Positions 16,890 to 25,259 of a DNA stretch of 45,322 bases are shown piece by piece. The stretch covers positions 1 to 45,322 of the forward strand of contig JAMIFV010000050.1 of assembly GCA_035906055.1 (NCBI GenBank), written 5' to 3'. A program made the position numbers and the translations under genes. Under the pieces are notes generated by a model that was given only the letters and a program-made list of their open reading frames with translations, did no database searches and was not told where the DNA came from. Position 1 is the first letter of the stretch. Each line of letters opens with the position of its first letter. This stretch comes from JAMIFV01 sp035906055. GTDB taxonomy: Bacteria > Pseudomonadota > Alphaproteobacteria > Rickettsiales > JABCZZ01.

Positions 16890-17930
16890 TTGAAGCTTTC
16901 TAACCGCCCAGAATCCCCAGCACTCCAGCATGCAAGGCAGGCCTTGTCGCTTATGGCGGAACGCGGGATAGAACCCACGCCCGTCAATTATGCGGTATGG
17001 TTTTCCTATGTTACCGGCAACAATCGCGAACTTAACACAGAGATAGACCTGCTGATCAAGCGCAAGACCCCTCCCACGGAGGATGTGACGCTGTATCTCT
17101 ATAATAAGTATGTGCTGGCCAAACCCAAGGACGAAGAACGGGCAGTCTCGCAGGCGTCGAATAATACGCAGAGCGTGCTGGCGGAGATTATGAGCATCAT
17201 CGACCGGTTCAACGATGATACCAACAATTACAATGAGCAGCTTGACGAGCATGTCTCCAAGCTGTCCGACAAGATTACCGATCCCACGCTCAAGGAGATG
17301 GCCAGGGAAATCGTAAGCCGTGCCACCGCTATCCGCGAGTCGAGCTCGGCGCTCAGCAAGAAGCTGGAACAGTCGCGCAGCGAAGTGGTGCAGCTCAAAA
17401 CCAGCCTTGAAAAAGTGACCCATGAAGCCAGCAAGGACTTCCTCACCGGCACGGGTAACCGCAAGGCGTTTGAAGCCAGGATCGACGAACTCAGCGCCTG
17501 GGCGAAAGCCAAAAACGGCGATGTGTGCCTGCTCATGCTCGACGTGGATCATTTCAAGAAGTTCAACGACAAATACGGCCACCAGCTTGGTGACGAAGTG
17601 CTCAAGAAAGTGGGCCGTACCTTGCTTGACAGCGTGAAGGGCAAAGACTTTGTGGCGCGTTACGGCGGTGAGGAGTTCGCCGTGCTGCTGCCTGCCACCC
17701 CGCTTGCCACCGGCCTGATCGTGGCGGAGAATATCCGCAAGAGCATCTCCGAGACCGACCTTGTGCGCAAGGACACCGGCGAATCCGTCGGTCCCATTAC
17801 CGTGTCGATAGGCGTTGCGCGTTACCGCCCGGAAGCGGATTCTGTGGCTTTGTTCATCAGCCGTGCCGATACCGCGCTCTATCGCTCCAAGATGGGCGGG
17901 CGCAACTGTGTCTCGCAGGAGTCGTTTTAG
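16890..17930 (+). CDS. GGDEF-domain diguanylate cyclase
   Basis: 346 residues from a TTG start chosen because GAGGA stands 4-5 nt upstream; no ATG is available. The N-terminal ~185 residues form a helical region with coiled-coil character (no membrane helix, no known sensor domain). The C-terminal GGDEF domain shows KDFLTGTGNRKAF, LDVDHFKKFNDKYGHQLGDE and the active-site loop RYGGEEF, so c-di-GMP synthesis from two GTP is expected. The inhibitory I-site position (RxxD five residues before GGEEF) reads KGKD, so product inhibition may be weakened. A MITE-like repeat follows the stop. Confidence 0.88.
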   Translation: MKLSNRPESPALQHARQALSLMAERGIEPTPVNYAVWFSYVTGNNRELNTEIDLLIKRKTPPTEDVTLYLYNKYVLAKPKDEERAVSQASNNTQSVLAEIMSIIDRFNDDTNNYNEQLDEHVSKLSDKITDPTLKEMAREIVSRATAIRESSSALSKKLEQSRSEVVQLKTSLEKVTHEASKDFLTGTGNRKAFEARIDELSAWAKAKNGDVCLLMLDVDHFKKFNDKYGHQLGDEVLKKVGRTLLDSVKGKDFVARYGGEEFAVLLPATPLATGLIVAENIRKSISETDLVRKDTGESVGPITVSIGVARYRPEADSVALFISRADTALYRSKMGGRNCVSQESF

Positions 17931-17950
17931 GTCGTGTGGACATACGATCC

Positions 17951-18176
17951 AGGCTCAGGACTCATAATTTTTCCTCTCCTGCAAAGCGGGAGAGGGTTGC
18001 GCAGGCTTAGCTGCGCAGCAGCTTAGCCGTAGCTGGGTGAGGGTGAATGTAAACACGCGCCCCCTCACCTCGGTTTGCCTAAGGGCTTAGCTAAAGCAGC
18101 TAAACCCAAGGCAAACGCGTCCTCTCCCCCTTGAGGGAGAGGAAAAGTAAGCAAGAGTTTAATGAGTCCTGAGCCT
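17951..18176 (+). repeat. MITE-like palindromic element, copy 1
   Basis: About 226 bp bounded by inverted ends AGGCTCAGGACTCAT and ATGAGTCCTGAGCCT. Inside are nested palindromes: CCTCTCC...GGGAGAGG near the left, and GTTTGCCT...AGGCAAAC around 18073-18116. Near-identical copies lie at 20184-20408 (inverted) and 38380-38610. It has no coding capacity. The right end (CCTAG) supplies the TAG stop of gpx. The left end lacks the CTAG seen in copy 3. Confidence 0.85.
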
Positions 18177-18654
18177 AGAGCGCTTTTTCTATTGCCCGCA
18201 CTACGCGTGAGGACTCAGCGCCAGCAAACGGCGTGAACCATGCCCTGAGCATGCCGTCGCGTCCCGCCACGTACTTGTAAAAATTCCAGCGCGGCAAAGC
18301 GAGGCTGCCGAGTTCTTCTCTCACCTGTGCAAAGAACGGGTGGGGAGTTCTGCCCTTGACCTGCACTTTGTCCGTCAGCGGGAAGGTGACATTGAATTTG
18401 TTTGCGGTGAAGTCTTTGATGCCGGATGCGCAGGCCGGTTCCTGCTGGCCGAAATCGTTGCACGGCATGCCGATGACCACGAGGCCCTTATCGTGGTAGC
18501 GTTCATGCAGTTTCTGCAATCCGGCATATTGTCCGGTAAAGCCGCATTCCGATGCCGTGTTTACCAGCAGCAGTACTTGGCCTGCATAGGCTGATAGCGG
18601 AAAGTCGCTGCCGTCGATAGAGGTGAAATGGTGGCTGTGAACGGAGCGTGCCAC
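18175..18654 (-). CDS. Glutathione peroxidase family protein
   Basis: 159 residues starting at GTG 18654, which fits the usual family N-terminus; there is no earlier ATG. The catalytic set is visible: Cys in NTASECGFTGQY (no selenocysteine), Gln in GMPCNDFGQQEP, and Trp-Asn in WNFYKY. Bacterial members usually use thioredoxin to reduce peroxides. It begins 2 bp after the phoB stop and is surely co-transcribed with it. Its TAG stop is provided by the end of the adjacent MITE-like repeat, although the C-terminus (VVRAIEKAL) looks natural. Confidence 0.9.
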   Translation of the reverse strand: MARSVHSHHFTSIDGSDFPLSAYAGQVLLLVNTASECGFTGQYAGLQKLHERYHDKGLVVIGMPCNDFGQQEPACASGIKDFTANKFNVTFPLTDKVQVKGRTPHPFFAQVREELGSLALPRWNFYKYVAGRDGMLRAWFTPFAGAESSRVVRAIEKAL

Positions 18655-18656
18655 GC

Positions 18657-19391
18657 TTACTGCGCCGGGGCTTCCGGCACGGCCTGGCCTTCTTCCAGCG
18701 CATAACCGGCGGAACGCACGGTACGGATCATTTCCGGCAGGCTGCCTTCAGGATCCAGGCCTTTGCGCAGGCGGCGGATATGCACGTCAACCGTGCGCAG
18801 TTCCACGTAAATGTCATGACCCCATACGGCGTCCAGCAATTGCTCACGTGAGAATACGCGGCCGGGATGCTCCATCAGGTAACGCAGCAGGCCGAATTCG
18901 GTGGGGCTTAAATGCACCACCTTGCTGTTACGCGTGATGTGGTGGCTGGCGAGATCCATGCGCAGGCCGCCGAAGGAAAGTACTTTTTCAGCCAGCGCCG
19001 GGCGCAGGCGGCGCAGCACCGTGCGAATGCGCGCGATCAGTTCGTTGGGAGAGAAAGGTTTCACCATGTAATCGTCCGCACCGGCATCAAGGCCGCGGAT
19101 ACGGTCGCTCTCTTCGCCACGGGCGGAAAGCATGATGATGGGAACGGCTTTGGTTTCGTCCTGCTTGCGCAGTTCCGCGCAGATATCCACGCCGGACATG
19201 CCGGGTAACATCCAGTCCAGTATGATGATGTCGGGTTGGTGCGCTTTCACCAGCGGCACGGCTTCATCGCCCATGGAAGTGGAGAAGACCTTGAACCCTT
19301 CGCGCTCGAGATTATAGCGCAAAAGCGTGACGATAGCCGCCTCATCCTCGACCAGCAGGACTTTTGTTTCTATCAGTTGCGGACTGCTCAT
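18657..19391 (-). CDS. phoB: PhoB-type response regulator
   Basis: 244 residues: a receiver domain with acidic pocket VLLVEDE, phospho-acceptor Asp in IIILDWMLPG, Thr/Ser position MLSARG and Lys in VKPFSP; then an OmpR/PhoB winged-helix DNA-binding domain ending VDVHIRRLRKGLD...IRTVRSAGYALE. Overall it matches PhoB, the activator of phosphate-starvation genes. No phoR, phoU or pst genes are nearby, and its partner in the operon is gpx. Another OmpR-class role cannot be excluded. Confidence 0.85.
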   Translation of the reverse strand: MSSPQLIETKVLLVEDEAAIVTLLRYNLEREGFKVFSTSMGDEAVPLVKAHQPDIIILDWMLPGMSGVDICAELRKQDETKAVPIIMLSARGEESDRIRGLDAGADDYMVKPFSPNELIARIRTVLRRLRPALAEKVLSFGGLRMDLASHHITRNSKVVHLSPTEFGLLRYLMEHPGRVFSREQLLDAVWGHDIYVELRTVDVHIRRLRKGLDPEGSLPEMIRTVRSAGYALEEGQAVPEAPAQ

Positions 19392-19551
19392 TAATGCTCT
19401 ACATCTATTGGTAGGAATGATAATGTATTTTTATTAGGTGAAGTCAATGGTTTTACGTTTAATTTTGGCTTTGGCGGGTTGCAGAATCTCCTAATATAAC
19501 GCATTAAATGGTTAGTTATTGGTAAATTCCACGCGAAAAAGTGATGTTTCC

Positions 19552-20112
19552 ATGGTCAGTCCCAGAGTAAAAACCGCCCTCGACTTCTTGCCGCTGATTA
19601 TATTTTTTGTTGTTTTTAAATGGGTTGGCATTCTTCCGGCCACGAGTGCCCTGATCGCAGCCACGCTTGCGGTAGTCGTGATATTATTTATGCTGGAGCG
19701 CCGCGTCGCCACCACGCCACTGGTGACAGCCGTTATTGTTGCCGTGTTCGGCGGGCTTAGTCTGTGGCTGCAGGACGAAACCTTCATCAAGATGAAACCT
19801 ACCGTCGTGAACCTGCTGTTCGCCGTGACGCTGTTTGTGGGATGCTGGCGCGGCAAGGGGCTGCTCAGCTATATCATGGGGTCAGCATTGCAGCTTACCG
19901 ATCGCGGCTGGTGGCTGTTGTCGCTGCGGTTCGGTTGCTTCTTCACCGCCATGGCAGTGTTAAACGAGCTTGTCTGGCGCACCATGCCAACCGAATGGTG
20001 GGTGAATTTCAAGGTGTTCGGCCTGCTGGGGTGCACGGTGGCGTTCACCATGCTGCAACTGAGCTTTATCCAGAAGCACCTCAAGCCCGAAGAGGCAAAA
20101 ACCGGCTCTTGA
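19552..20112 (+). CDS. yciB: YciB/IspA-type inner membrane septation protein
   Basis: 186 residues from ATG 19552; an upstream TTG at 19519 adds 11 residues without support. About five membrane helices. Family features include LDFLPLIIFFVVFKW near the start, a glycine-rich GGLSLWLQDETFIKMKP segment, and the conserved NELVWR...WVNFKVFG region. Family members take part in cell division and envelope integrity in E. coli. It stands alone, with an AT-rich promoter region upstream, and is followed by a MITE-like repeat. Confidence 0.9.
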   Translation: MVSPRVKTALDFLPLIIFFVVFKWVGILPATSALIAATLAVVVILFMLERRVATTPLVTAVIVAVFGGLSLWLQDETFIKMKPTVVNLLFAVTLFVGCWRGKGLLSYIMGSALQLTDRGWWLLSLRFGCFFTAMAVLNELVWRTMPTEWWVNFKVFGLLGCTVAFTMLQLSFIQKHLKPEEAKTGS

Positions 20113-20183
20113 GCATTTCGTCATTCCCTGAATTCGCAGCGTGAATTTCAAGGGATATATTTTATTACAAAGGTGGATCGCCT

Positions 20184-20408
20184 TAGGTTAAGGACTCATT
20201 AAATTCTTGCTTTCTTTTCCTCTCCCCTTGAGGGAGAGGACGCGTTTGCCTTGGGTTTAGCTGCTTTAGCTAAGCCCTTAGGCAAACCGAGGTGAGGGGG
20301 CACGTTTACATTCACCCTCACCCGGCTCCGGCTAAGCTGCTGCGCAGCAAAGCCTGCGCAACCCTCTCCCGCTTTGCAGGAGAGGGGAAGTTATGAGTCC
20401 TGATTCTA
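20184..20408 (-). repeat. MITE-like palindromic element, copy 2 (inverted)
   Basis: Second copy, in opposite orientation to copies 1 and 3, with the same nested palindromes. Its ends are more diverged: TAGGTTAAGGACTCAT on the left and ATGAGTCCTGATTCTA on the right. It fills most of the 334-bp gap between yciB and purD (20113-20446), which has no other recognisable content. Confidence 0.85.
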
Positions 20409-20446
20409 TAATCGCCAACACGATTCAGGCGATGACGGGAATATTC

Positions 20447-21706
20447 TTATGCGGCGGCCTGATAACCGATATCGCGGCGGCAGAAGCCTTCCGGCCACCC
20501 GATCATATCAATAGCCTGATAGGCGCGCGCACGCGCTTCGGCGAAATCCCTGCCCGTAGCGGTAACGCCCAGCACGCGGCCTCCATTTGCCACGATGCCG
20601 CCGTCCTTTGCCTGCGTGCCTGCATGGAACACTTTTACGCCTTCCACGGTTGCCGCCTGTTCAAGCCCTTTGATCACGGTGCCTTTCTGGTAGTCGCCGG
20701 GATAGCCTTTCGCTGCCATCACCACGCATACGGCGGCCCCCTGCCGGAATGTTATCTGTACCTGATCAAGCCCGCCCGCGTCGGTGGCCATGAGGGCTGG
20801 CAGCAGGTCGCTTTCCAGCAGCGCCATGAGCGACTGCGTTTCGGGGTCGCCGAAGCGCGCGTTATACTCAATGAGCTTAGGGCCGCTTGTGGTAATCATT
20901 AATCCTGCGAACAGCACGCCTTTATAGGGGTGGCCTTCTTTGGCCATTGCCGCCACGGTGGGGTGGATGATGGTTTCCATGATCTCTTTGCGAAGGCTTA
21001 CGCTCATGAACGCCACAGGTGCGTAGGTTCCCATGCCGCCCGTGTTGGGGCCGGTATCGCCATCGCCCACGCGCTTATGGTCCTGCGCGCTGCCGAATTC
21101 GATGGCATCCTTGCCGTCGGTGAGCGCGAAGAAGCTGGCTTCCACGCCTTCCATGAATTCTTCCACCACCACGCTGGCGCCTGCCATGCCGAACTTGCCG
21201 CCGATCATGTCGTCGACCGCCGCGTGCGCTTGGGCTATGTCCATTGCCACGATCACGCCTTTGCCTGCGGCAAGCCCGTCCGCTTTCACCACGATGGGCG
21301 CGCCACGCTCAGTGATATACGCCTTGGCTTTGCCTGCATCGGTAAAGCGTTCATAGGCGGCGGTGGGAATATCATATTTACGGCAGAGGTCTTTGGTGAA
21401 TCCCTTGGAACCTTCCAGCTGTGCGGCCTTTGCCGAAGGGCCGAACACGGGAATCTTTTCCGCACGCAGCGTGTCGGCGAGGCCTTCCACCAGCGGCGCT
21501 TCGGGGCCGACCACTACGAACCCGATCGTTTCTTTCCGGCAGAATGCGACAATATCCGCGTGGCTTACTAGCGCCACATTGGTTACATCCTGGCCGATGC
21601 CGCCATTGCCCGGCGAACAGAATACCTGCGACACTTTGGGGGACTGTGTTAACTTCCACGCCAATGCATGCTCACGTCCGCCGCTGCCAATTACAAGTAT
21701 TTTCAT
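20447..21706 (-). CDS. purD: Phosphoribosylamine-glycine ligase
   Basis: 419 residues, full length for PurD, the GAR synthetase of purine synthesis: ATP-dependent ligation of glycine to phosphoribosylamine. The N-terminus MKILVIGSGGREHALAW is diagnostic. The ATP-grasp core follows, with IVVKADGLAAGKGV, GDGDTGPNTGGMG and IEYNARFGDPETQ. It is a single gene, convergent with yciB across a repeat element and divergent from a lipoprotein gene. Confidence 0.96.
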   Translation of the reverse strand: MKILVIGSGGREHALAWKLTQSPKVSQVFCSPGNGGIGQDVTNVALVSHADIVAFCRKETIGFVVVGPEAPLVEGLADTLRAEKIPVFGPSAKAAQLEGSKGFTKDLCRKYDIPTAAYERFTDAGKAKAYITERGAPIVVKADGLAAGKGVIVAMDIAQAHAAVDDMIGGKFGMAGASVVVEEFMEGVEASFFALTDGKDAIEFGSAQDHKRVGDGDTGPNTGGMGTYAPVAFMSVSLRKEIMETIIHPTVAAMAKEGHPYKGVLFAGLMITTSGPKLIEYNARFGDPETQSLMALLESDLLPALMATDAGGLDQVQITFRQGAAVCVVMAAKGYPGDYQKGTVIKGLEQAATVEGVKVFHAGTQAKDGGIVANGGRVLGVTATGRDFAEARARAYQAIDMIGWPEGFCRRDIGYQAAA

Positions 21707-21743
21707 ATAGTTATCCTGTAATAAAAGATTAATATTTTAACTT

Positions 21744-21792
21744 TTGGGTTTGTGGCTTTCACTGCTATACTCCCTAGGTTATTATGATAACC
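21744..21792 (+). promoter_or_regulatory. Promoter with palindromic operator candidate
   Basis: A plausible sigma70-type promoter: TTGGGT (21744-21749), 16-nt spacer, TATACT (21766-21771). Just downstream lies the palindrome GGTTAT-TATG-ATAACC (21777-21792), ending 10 bp before the ATG at 21803. The position would suit an operator or a short 5' hairpin. Confidence 0.4.
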
Positions 21793-21802
21793 AGTGCAAT
21801 AT

Positions 21803-22336
21803 ATGAATGAACCGAAGCAACCTAAGCGGACAACATTACGCGATCACCTCAACCGAGGGGTTGTGTCGGTAATGGTTGCGACCACGGGTCTGGGCGGTTG
21901 CGCCAGGCCGCCGGAAGAAGAATTACGCGAGACTGCCTATCGGGCGGCAGCAGCGTGTGAGGTGTCCCCGCCGCCCCCACGCGGCAGGCATCGCGCGTTG
22001 TCGACGCTTGGTACAAAAGCTGTGCAGGTATCCGTGCCCTGCGGTATGGCTAGAGACAAGCCCGCTATCGACCACGAAGTGGCGCAGGCGGCCGTCGTCT
22101 GTGCAGAGTCCGGTGCAGGCAAGCCCGGACTCTATCAGGGCAATACCGGGTTCATTGCCAGTTGCACGAGTGTTGAGATGGGTACGACGCCTCCTTTGGC
22201 AAGTGCGCTGGCAGGCTCTGCCGCGCCGCCTTCTGCGGGAACGACAAAACCTGAAGTAGCAGTGCCGCAAAAAAAGAGCCCGTCTTTTGCTGAGCGCGCC
22301 GCATCGGCACCGCCCGTTACACAAGCCCAACGTTAA
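21803..22336 (+). CDS. Predicted lipoprotein of unknown function
   Basis: 177 residues from ATG 21803 (GTG 21794 is an alternative). The N-terminus is basic, then hydrophobic (VVSVMVATTGLGGC), with a lipobox-like GLGGC at about residues 29-33. This predicts processing at Cys and membrane attachment. The mature part has four or five more Cys residues and a Pro/Ala-rich tail. No family recognised. xseA starts 43 bp after the stop; whether they share a transcript is unclear. Confidence 0.6.
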   Translation: MNEPKQPKRTTLRDHLNRGVVSVMVATTGLGGCARPPEEELRETAYRAAAACEVSPPPPRGRHRALSTLGTKAVQVSVPCGMARDKPAIDHEVAQAAVVCAESGAGKPGLYQGNTGFIASCTSVEMGTTPPLASALAGSAAPPSAGTTKPEVAVPQKKSPSFAERAASAPPVTQAQR

Positions 22337-22379
22337 ATAATGTTTGTACACGGGTGCGCGCGCGTTATGATGCGCCTGC

Positions 22380-23795
22380 ATGCAGGAAGCGTTAGCCACA
22401 AGCCATAATCAGTTTGCCTATAGTGTGAGCGAAATTTCACAGGCGCTCAAGCGCGTGGTGGAAGATAATTTCGGCCATGTGCGCGTGCGCGGCGAGATTT
22501 CCGGCTGGAAGGTGGCGGCCTCGGGCCATGCCTACCTGAAACTCAAAGACGATAACGCGGTGATCGACGCGGTCTGCTGGAAAGGCGTGCTCGGCAAAAT
22601 GCCTTTCAGGCCTGAAGACGGCATCGAGGTAACCTGCTCGGGCAAGCTCACCACCTATCCGGGGCGCTCCAATTACCAGCTTGTCATCGACTATATGGAG
22701 CCAGCAGGCGTCGGCGCGCTGATGGCGCTCTTGGAAAAACGCAAGAAACAGCTCGCGGCGGAAGGGCTGTTTGATCCCGCGCGCAAGAAGCCGCTGCCGT
22801 TCATGCCAAGGGTCATCGGGGTGGTGACATCGCCCACCGGCGCGGTGATACGCGATATCCTGCATCGCCTGCGCGACCGTTTTCCCGTGCATGTGCTGGT
22901 ATGGCCCGTGCTCGTGCAGGGTGAGGGAGCAGCCGGGCAGATCGCTAACGCGATAAATGGCTTTAATGAAATGCCTGACGCTGCGAGGGTACGTGGAGGA
23001 GTTCTTCACGACGACCCCGCAGGGGAATCTTTGCGGAGCAAAGATGGGGGCAGCGTGCTCCCCAAGCCTGATCTTATTATCGTTGCACGTGGCGGCGGTT
23101 CACTTGAAGATCTCTGGTCGTTCAATGAAGAAATTGTCGTGCGTGCGGCGGCGGCGTCGAAGATTCCGCTCGTCTCCGCCGTGGGGCACGAGACGGACAC
23201 CACACTTATCGATTATGCGTCCGATATGCGCGCGCCCACGCCCACAGCTGCGGCGGAACTGGCCGTACCCGTGCGCGAGGAATGGCTCGCCACGATCATG
23301 GAAGAGGGCAGGCGGCACATGCTCGCCATGAACCGTTACCTGCAACAGCGCGGCGATACTATTACCGGTCTGGCTCGCGGGCTTCCGCAGCCTGCGCAAA
23401 TACTGGATATGGCGGCGCAGAAACTCGATGACCGCGCCGAGCGCCTGCATGCTTCGCTTCCGGCGCTGCTGACCAGCCGCACCCAGCAATTGCAGGTGGC
23501 TTCCGCCAAATTGCAGCCGCGCAGCCTGCTTGCCAATCTGCAACGTCATGTAAAAGATGTGGCGAGTTTAAGCGAACGTGCCGGGCGCATGATGCAGCGC
23601 GTGGTGGACGATAAAAACAGGAAGATCGAGTCCCTTACGCAGGTGGTGCAGAGCCTTAACCCCACGCGCGTGCTGGAGCGTGGATTCGCTCTTGTTCGCG
23701 GTGCCGACGGCAGGCTGATAACCCGTGCTGCTGCACTGCAACAAAGCGAGGTGACGCTGGTATTTTCCGACGGCGAGAGAAAAGTAAAGGCATGA
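22380..23795 (+). CDS. xseA: Exodeoxyribonuclease VII large subunit
   Basis: 471 residues. An N-terminal OB-fold nucleic acid-binding domain (about 10-110, with RVRGEISGWK) is followed by the catalytic domain with GVVTSPTGAVIRDI, VARGGGSLEDLWSFN and AVGHETDTTLIDYASDMRAPTPTAAAE, then a coiled-coil C-terminal part. With XseB it degrades single-stranded DNA from both ends. Residues 206-228 (GGVLHDDP...GSVLP) look inserted between the helix ending NEMPDAARVR and the strand KPDLIIVARGGG; they are encoded by a palindromic repeat element, in frame. It overlaps the next gene in ATGA. Confidence 0.93.
   Translation: MQEALATSHNQFAYSVSEISQALKRVVEDNFGHVRVRGEISGWKVAASGHAYLKLKDDNAVIDAVCWKGVLGKMPFRPEDGIEVTCSGKLTTYPGRSNYQLVIDYMEPAGVGALMALLEKRKKQLAAEGLFDPARKKPLPFMPRVIGVVTSPTGAVIRDILHRLRDRFPVHVLVWPVLVQGEGAAGQIANAINGFNEMPDAARVRGGVLHDDPAGESLRSKDGGSVLPKPDLIIVARGGGSLEDLWSFNEEIVVRAAAASKIPLVSAVGHETDTTLIDYASDMRAPTPTAAAELAVPVREEWLATIMEEGRRHMLAMNRYLQQRGDTITGLARGLPQPAQILDMAAQKLDDRAERLHASLPALLTSRTQQLQVASAKLQPRSLLANLQRHVKDVASLSERAGRMMQRVVDDKNRKIESLTQVVQSLNPTRVLERGFALVRGADGRLITRAAALQQSEVTLVFSDGERKVKA
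22995..23063 (+). repeat. Three-hairpin repeat element, copy A, inside xseA
   Basis: 69 bp, a multiple of three. The head is GGAGGA-9 nt-GACGACCCC. Then come CCCC-GCA-GGGG, then ATCTTTGC-GGA-GCAAAGAT (8-bp perfect stem), then a third stem around a GCG loop ending TCCCC. The same layout occurs at 32323, 34482 (minus) and 34602. Read in frame it gives GGVLHDDP..., similar to what the copy at 32323 would encode (GGVFHDDP). Confidence 0.8.
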
Positions 23796-24544
23796 GCCTG
23801 CTCGCGTTTCTAAGCCTTGCGCTCGCTTTCTTCTGCGCCGGTATCATGAATACGCTGGCGGGCGGCGGGTCGTTCCTCACGTTGCCCGCGCTGCTGCTCA
23901 CCGGCATTGATGCGCGTGCGGCGAATATAACGTCCACCATTGCGCTGTTTCCCATGCAGGTGAGCACGGGTTATGCTGGCCGCAGGCTGGCGGGCGGCAC
24001 TGCCAGCCTGTCGCTGCGTGCATTTATCATTATCAGCTTTATCGGCGGGGTGCTGGGAGCCATATTGCTGCTGCTGACGCCTTCCGCATTCTTTGCAAGG
24101 CTGGTGCCGTGGCTCATCCTGTTTGCCACGGTGTTGTTCGCCTATGGCAGTTTCATCAAAAAACCCGCCGGGTTGGAAGGCAAACATAGTCTGGGCAGGC
24201 ATGGCGCGGCGTGCGTGCAGTTCTGCATCGCCGTCTATGGCGGCTATTTCGGCGGCGGTATCGGGTTCCTGATGCTGGCGGCGCTCACCCTTGCGGGCAT
24301 GGGCATAAGACAGGCGGGGGCTACCAAAAACATCCTTGCGGCAATAATGAACGCGGCGGCGGTGCTGGTGTTCCTGTTCGCGCCGGGCGTTGGCTGGTGG
24401 CAGGTGGCGGTGGGGATCGTATTCTCACTTTGCGGCGGCTGGGTGGGCATGCAGATGCTGCATAAAGTGAATGAGCGCATCCTGCGTATGGGGATCGTGG
24501 CGCTTGGCCTCGCGCTTACGGTGGCGATGTTCGCGCGCGCTTAG
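23792..24544 (+). CDS. TSUP/TauE-SafE family membrane permease
   Basis: 250 residues, about eight membrane helices, and the two half-repeats typical of the family: GIMNTLAGGGSFLTLPALL near the N-terminus and YGGYFGGGIGFLMLAAL in the second half. TSUP proteins move sulfite, organosulfonates or similar anions across the inner membrane; the substrate here is not known. It is translationally linked to xseA by an ATGA overlap. The 3' end overlaps convergent hisA by 4 bp. Confidence 0.88.
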   Translation: MSLLAFLSLALAFFCAGIMNTLAGGGSFLTLPALLLTGIDARAANITSTIALFPMQVSTGYAGRRLAGGTASLSLRAFIIISFIGGVLGAILLLLTPSAFFARLVPWLILFATVLFAYGSFIKKPAGLEGKHSLGRHGAACVQFCIAVYGGYFGGGIGFLMLAALTLAGMGIRQAGATKNILAAIMNAAAVLVFLFAPGVGWWQVAVGIVFSLCGGWVGMQMLHKVNERILRMGIVALGLALTVAMFARA

Positions 24545-25257
24545 GCCCGCAGCACGTCTTGCGGCCTGATACTGCCGTCATACAGCGCGCGGCCGATGAT
24601 GATGCCCTCAATGCCCGAAGCCTGATGCTGTTTTACTTCCTGCACGTCCGCCAGCTTCGAGATGCCGCCGGAAAGGATAACCGGGGTGGAGAGACGCTCG
24701 GCGAGCTTCACCGTTTCTTCAAGATTGGGGCCTTCCATCGCGCCGTCGCGGTTGATGTCGGTATAGATGATGGCGCTCACGCCCGCGTCCTCAAACTTAA
24801 GCGCGAGGTCGATCGCGCTGACTTCCGACACGTTGGCCCAGCCGTCGGTCGCCACTTTGCCGCCCCTGGCGTCGATGCCAACCGCTATCTGTTCGGGAAA
24901 CCGGCGGCAGGCCTGCACTACAAGGGCGGGATTCTTCAGCGCTATGGTGCCCAGTATCACGCGGTTGATGCCTGCGTCCAGCCACGCGCCTATGGTTTCC
25001 AGATCACGGATGCCGCCGCCCAGTTGCGTGAGCATGTTCACATTGGCGAGGATGTCGCTCACCGCTTTGGCGTTTACGGGTTTGCCTTCGAACGCACCGT
25101 TTAAATCTACCAGATGCAACCAGTGGAAGCCCGCTTCCTCGAACTTCCTGGCCTGCTGCCACGGCTTATCGGAAAACACGGTCGCCTGATCCATTTCGCC
25201 GCGTAAAAGGCGGACGCATTTACCATCTTTCAGGTCAATCGCAGGATACAAAATCAT
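24541..25257 (-). CDS. hisA: ProFAR isomerase
   Basis: 238 residues, full length TIM barrel. It isomerises ProFAR to PRFAR in histidine synthesis. Catalytic Asp8 is in YPAIDLKDG, the second catalytic Asp is in VGIDARGG, and YTDINRDGAMEGPN is the phosphate-binding half. It lies 2 bp after a CysQ-like gene, in a minus-strand cluster with hisH and hisB; hisF, hisE and hisI are not in the window. Confidence 0.95.
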   Translation of the reverse strand: MILYPAIDLKDGKCVRLLRGEMDQATVFSDKPWQQARKFEEAGFHWLHLVDLNGAFEGKPVNAKAVSDILANVNMLTQLGGGIRDLETIGAWLDAGINRVILGTIALKNPALVVQACRRFPEQIAVGIDARGGKVATDGWANVSEVSAIDLALKFEDAGVSAIIYTDINRDGAMEGPNLEETVKLAERLSTPVILSGGISKLADVQEVKQHQASGIEGIIIGRALYDGSIRPQDVLRA

Positions 25258-25259
25258 AA

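Noticed and set aside
11099..19391. Histidine kinase (11099) and PhoB (18657) as a cognate pair
   Set aside because: They are more than 5 kb apart with unrelated genes between, and the kinase has a Cache-like sensor unlike PhoR.
17951..20408. Composite transposon formed by MITE copies 1 and 2
   Set aside because: Between them are housekeeping-type genes (gpx, phoB, yciB) and no transposase; simple independent insertions explain it.
20930..21710. Plus-strand open frames opposite purD
   Set aside because: Antisense shadows of purD, with unusual Cys/His-rich composition and no family resemblance.
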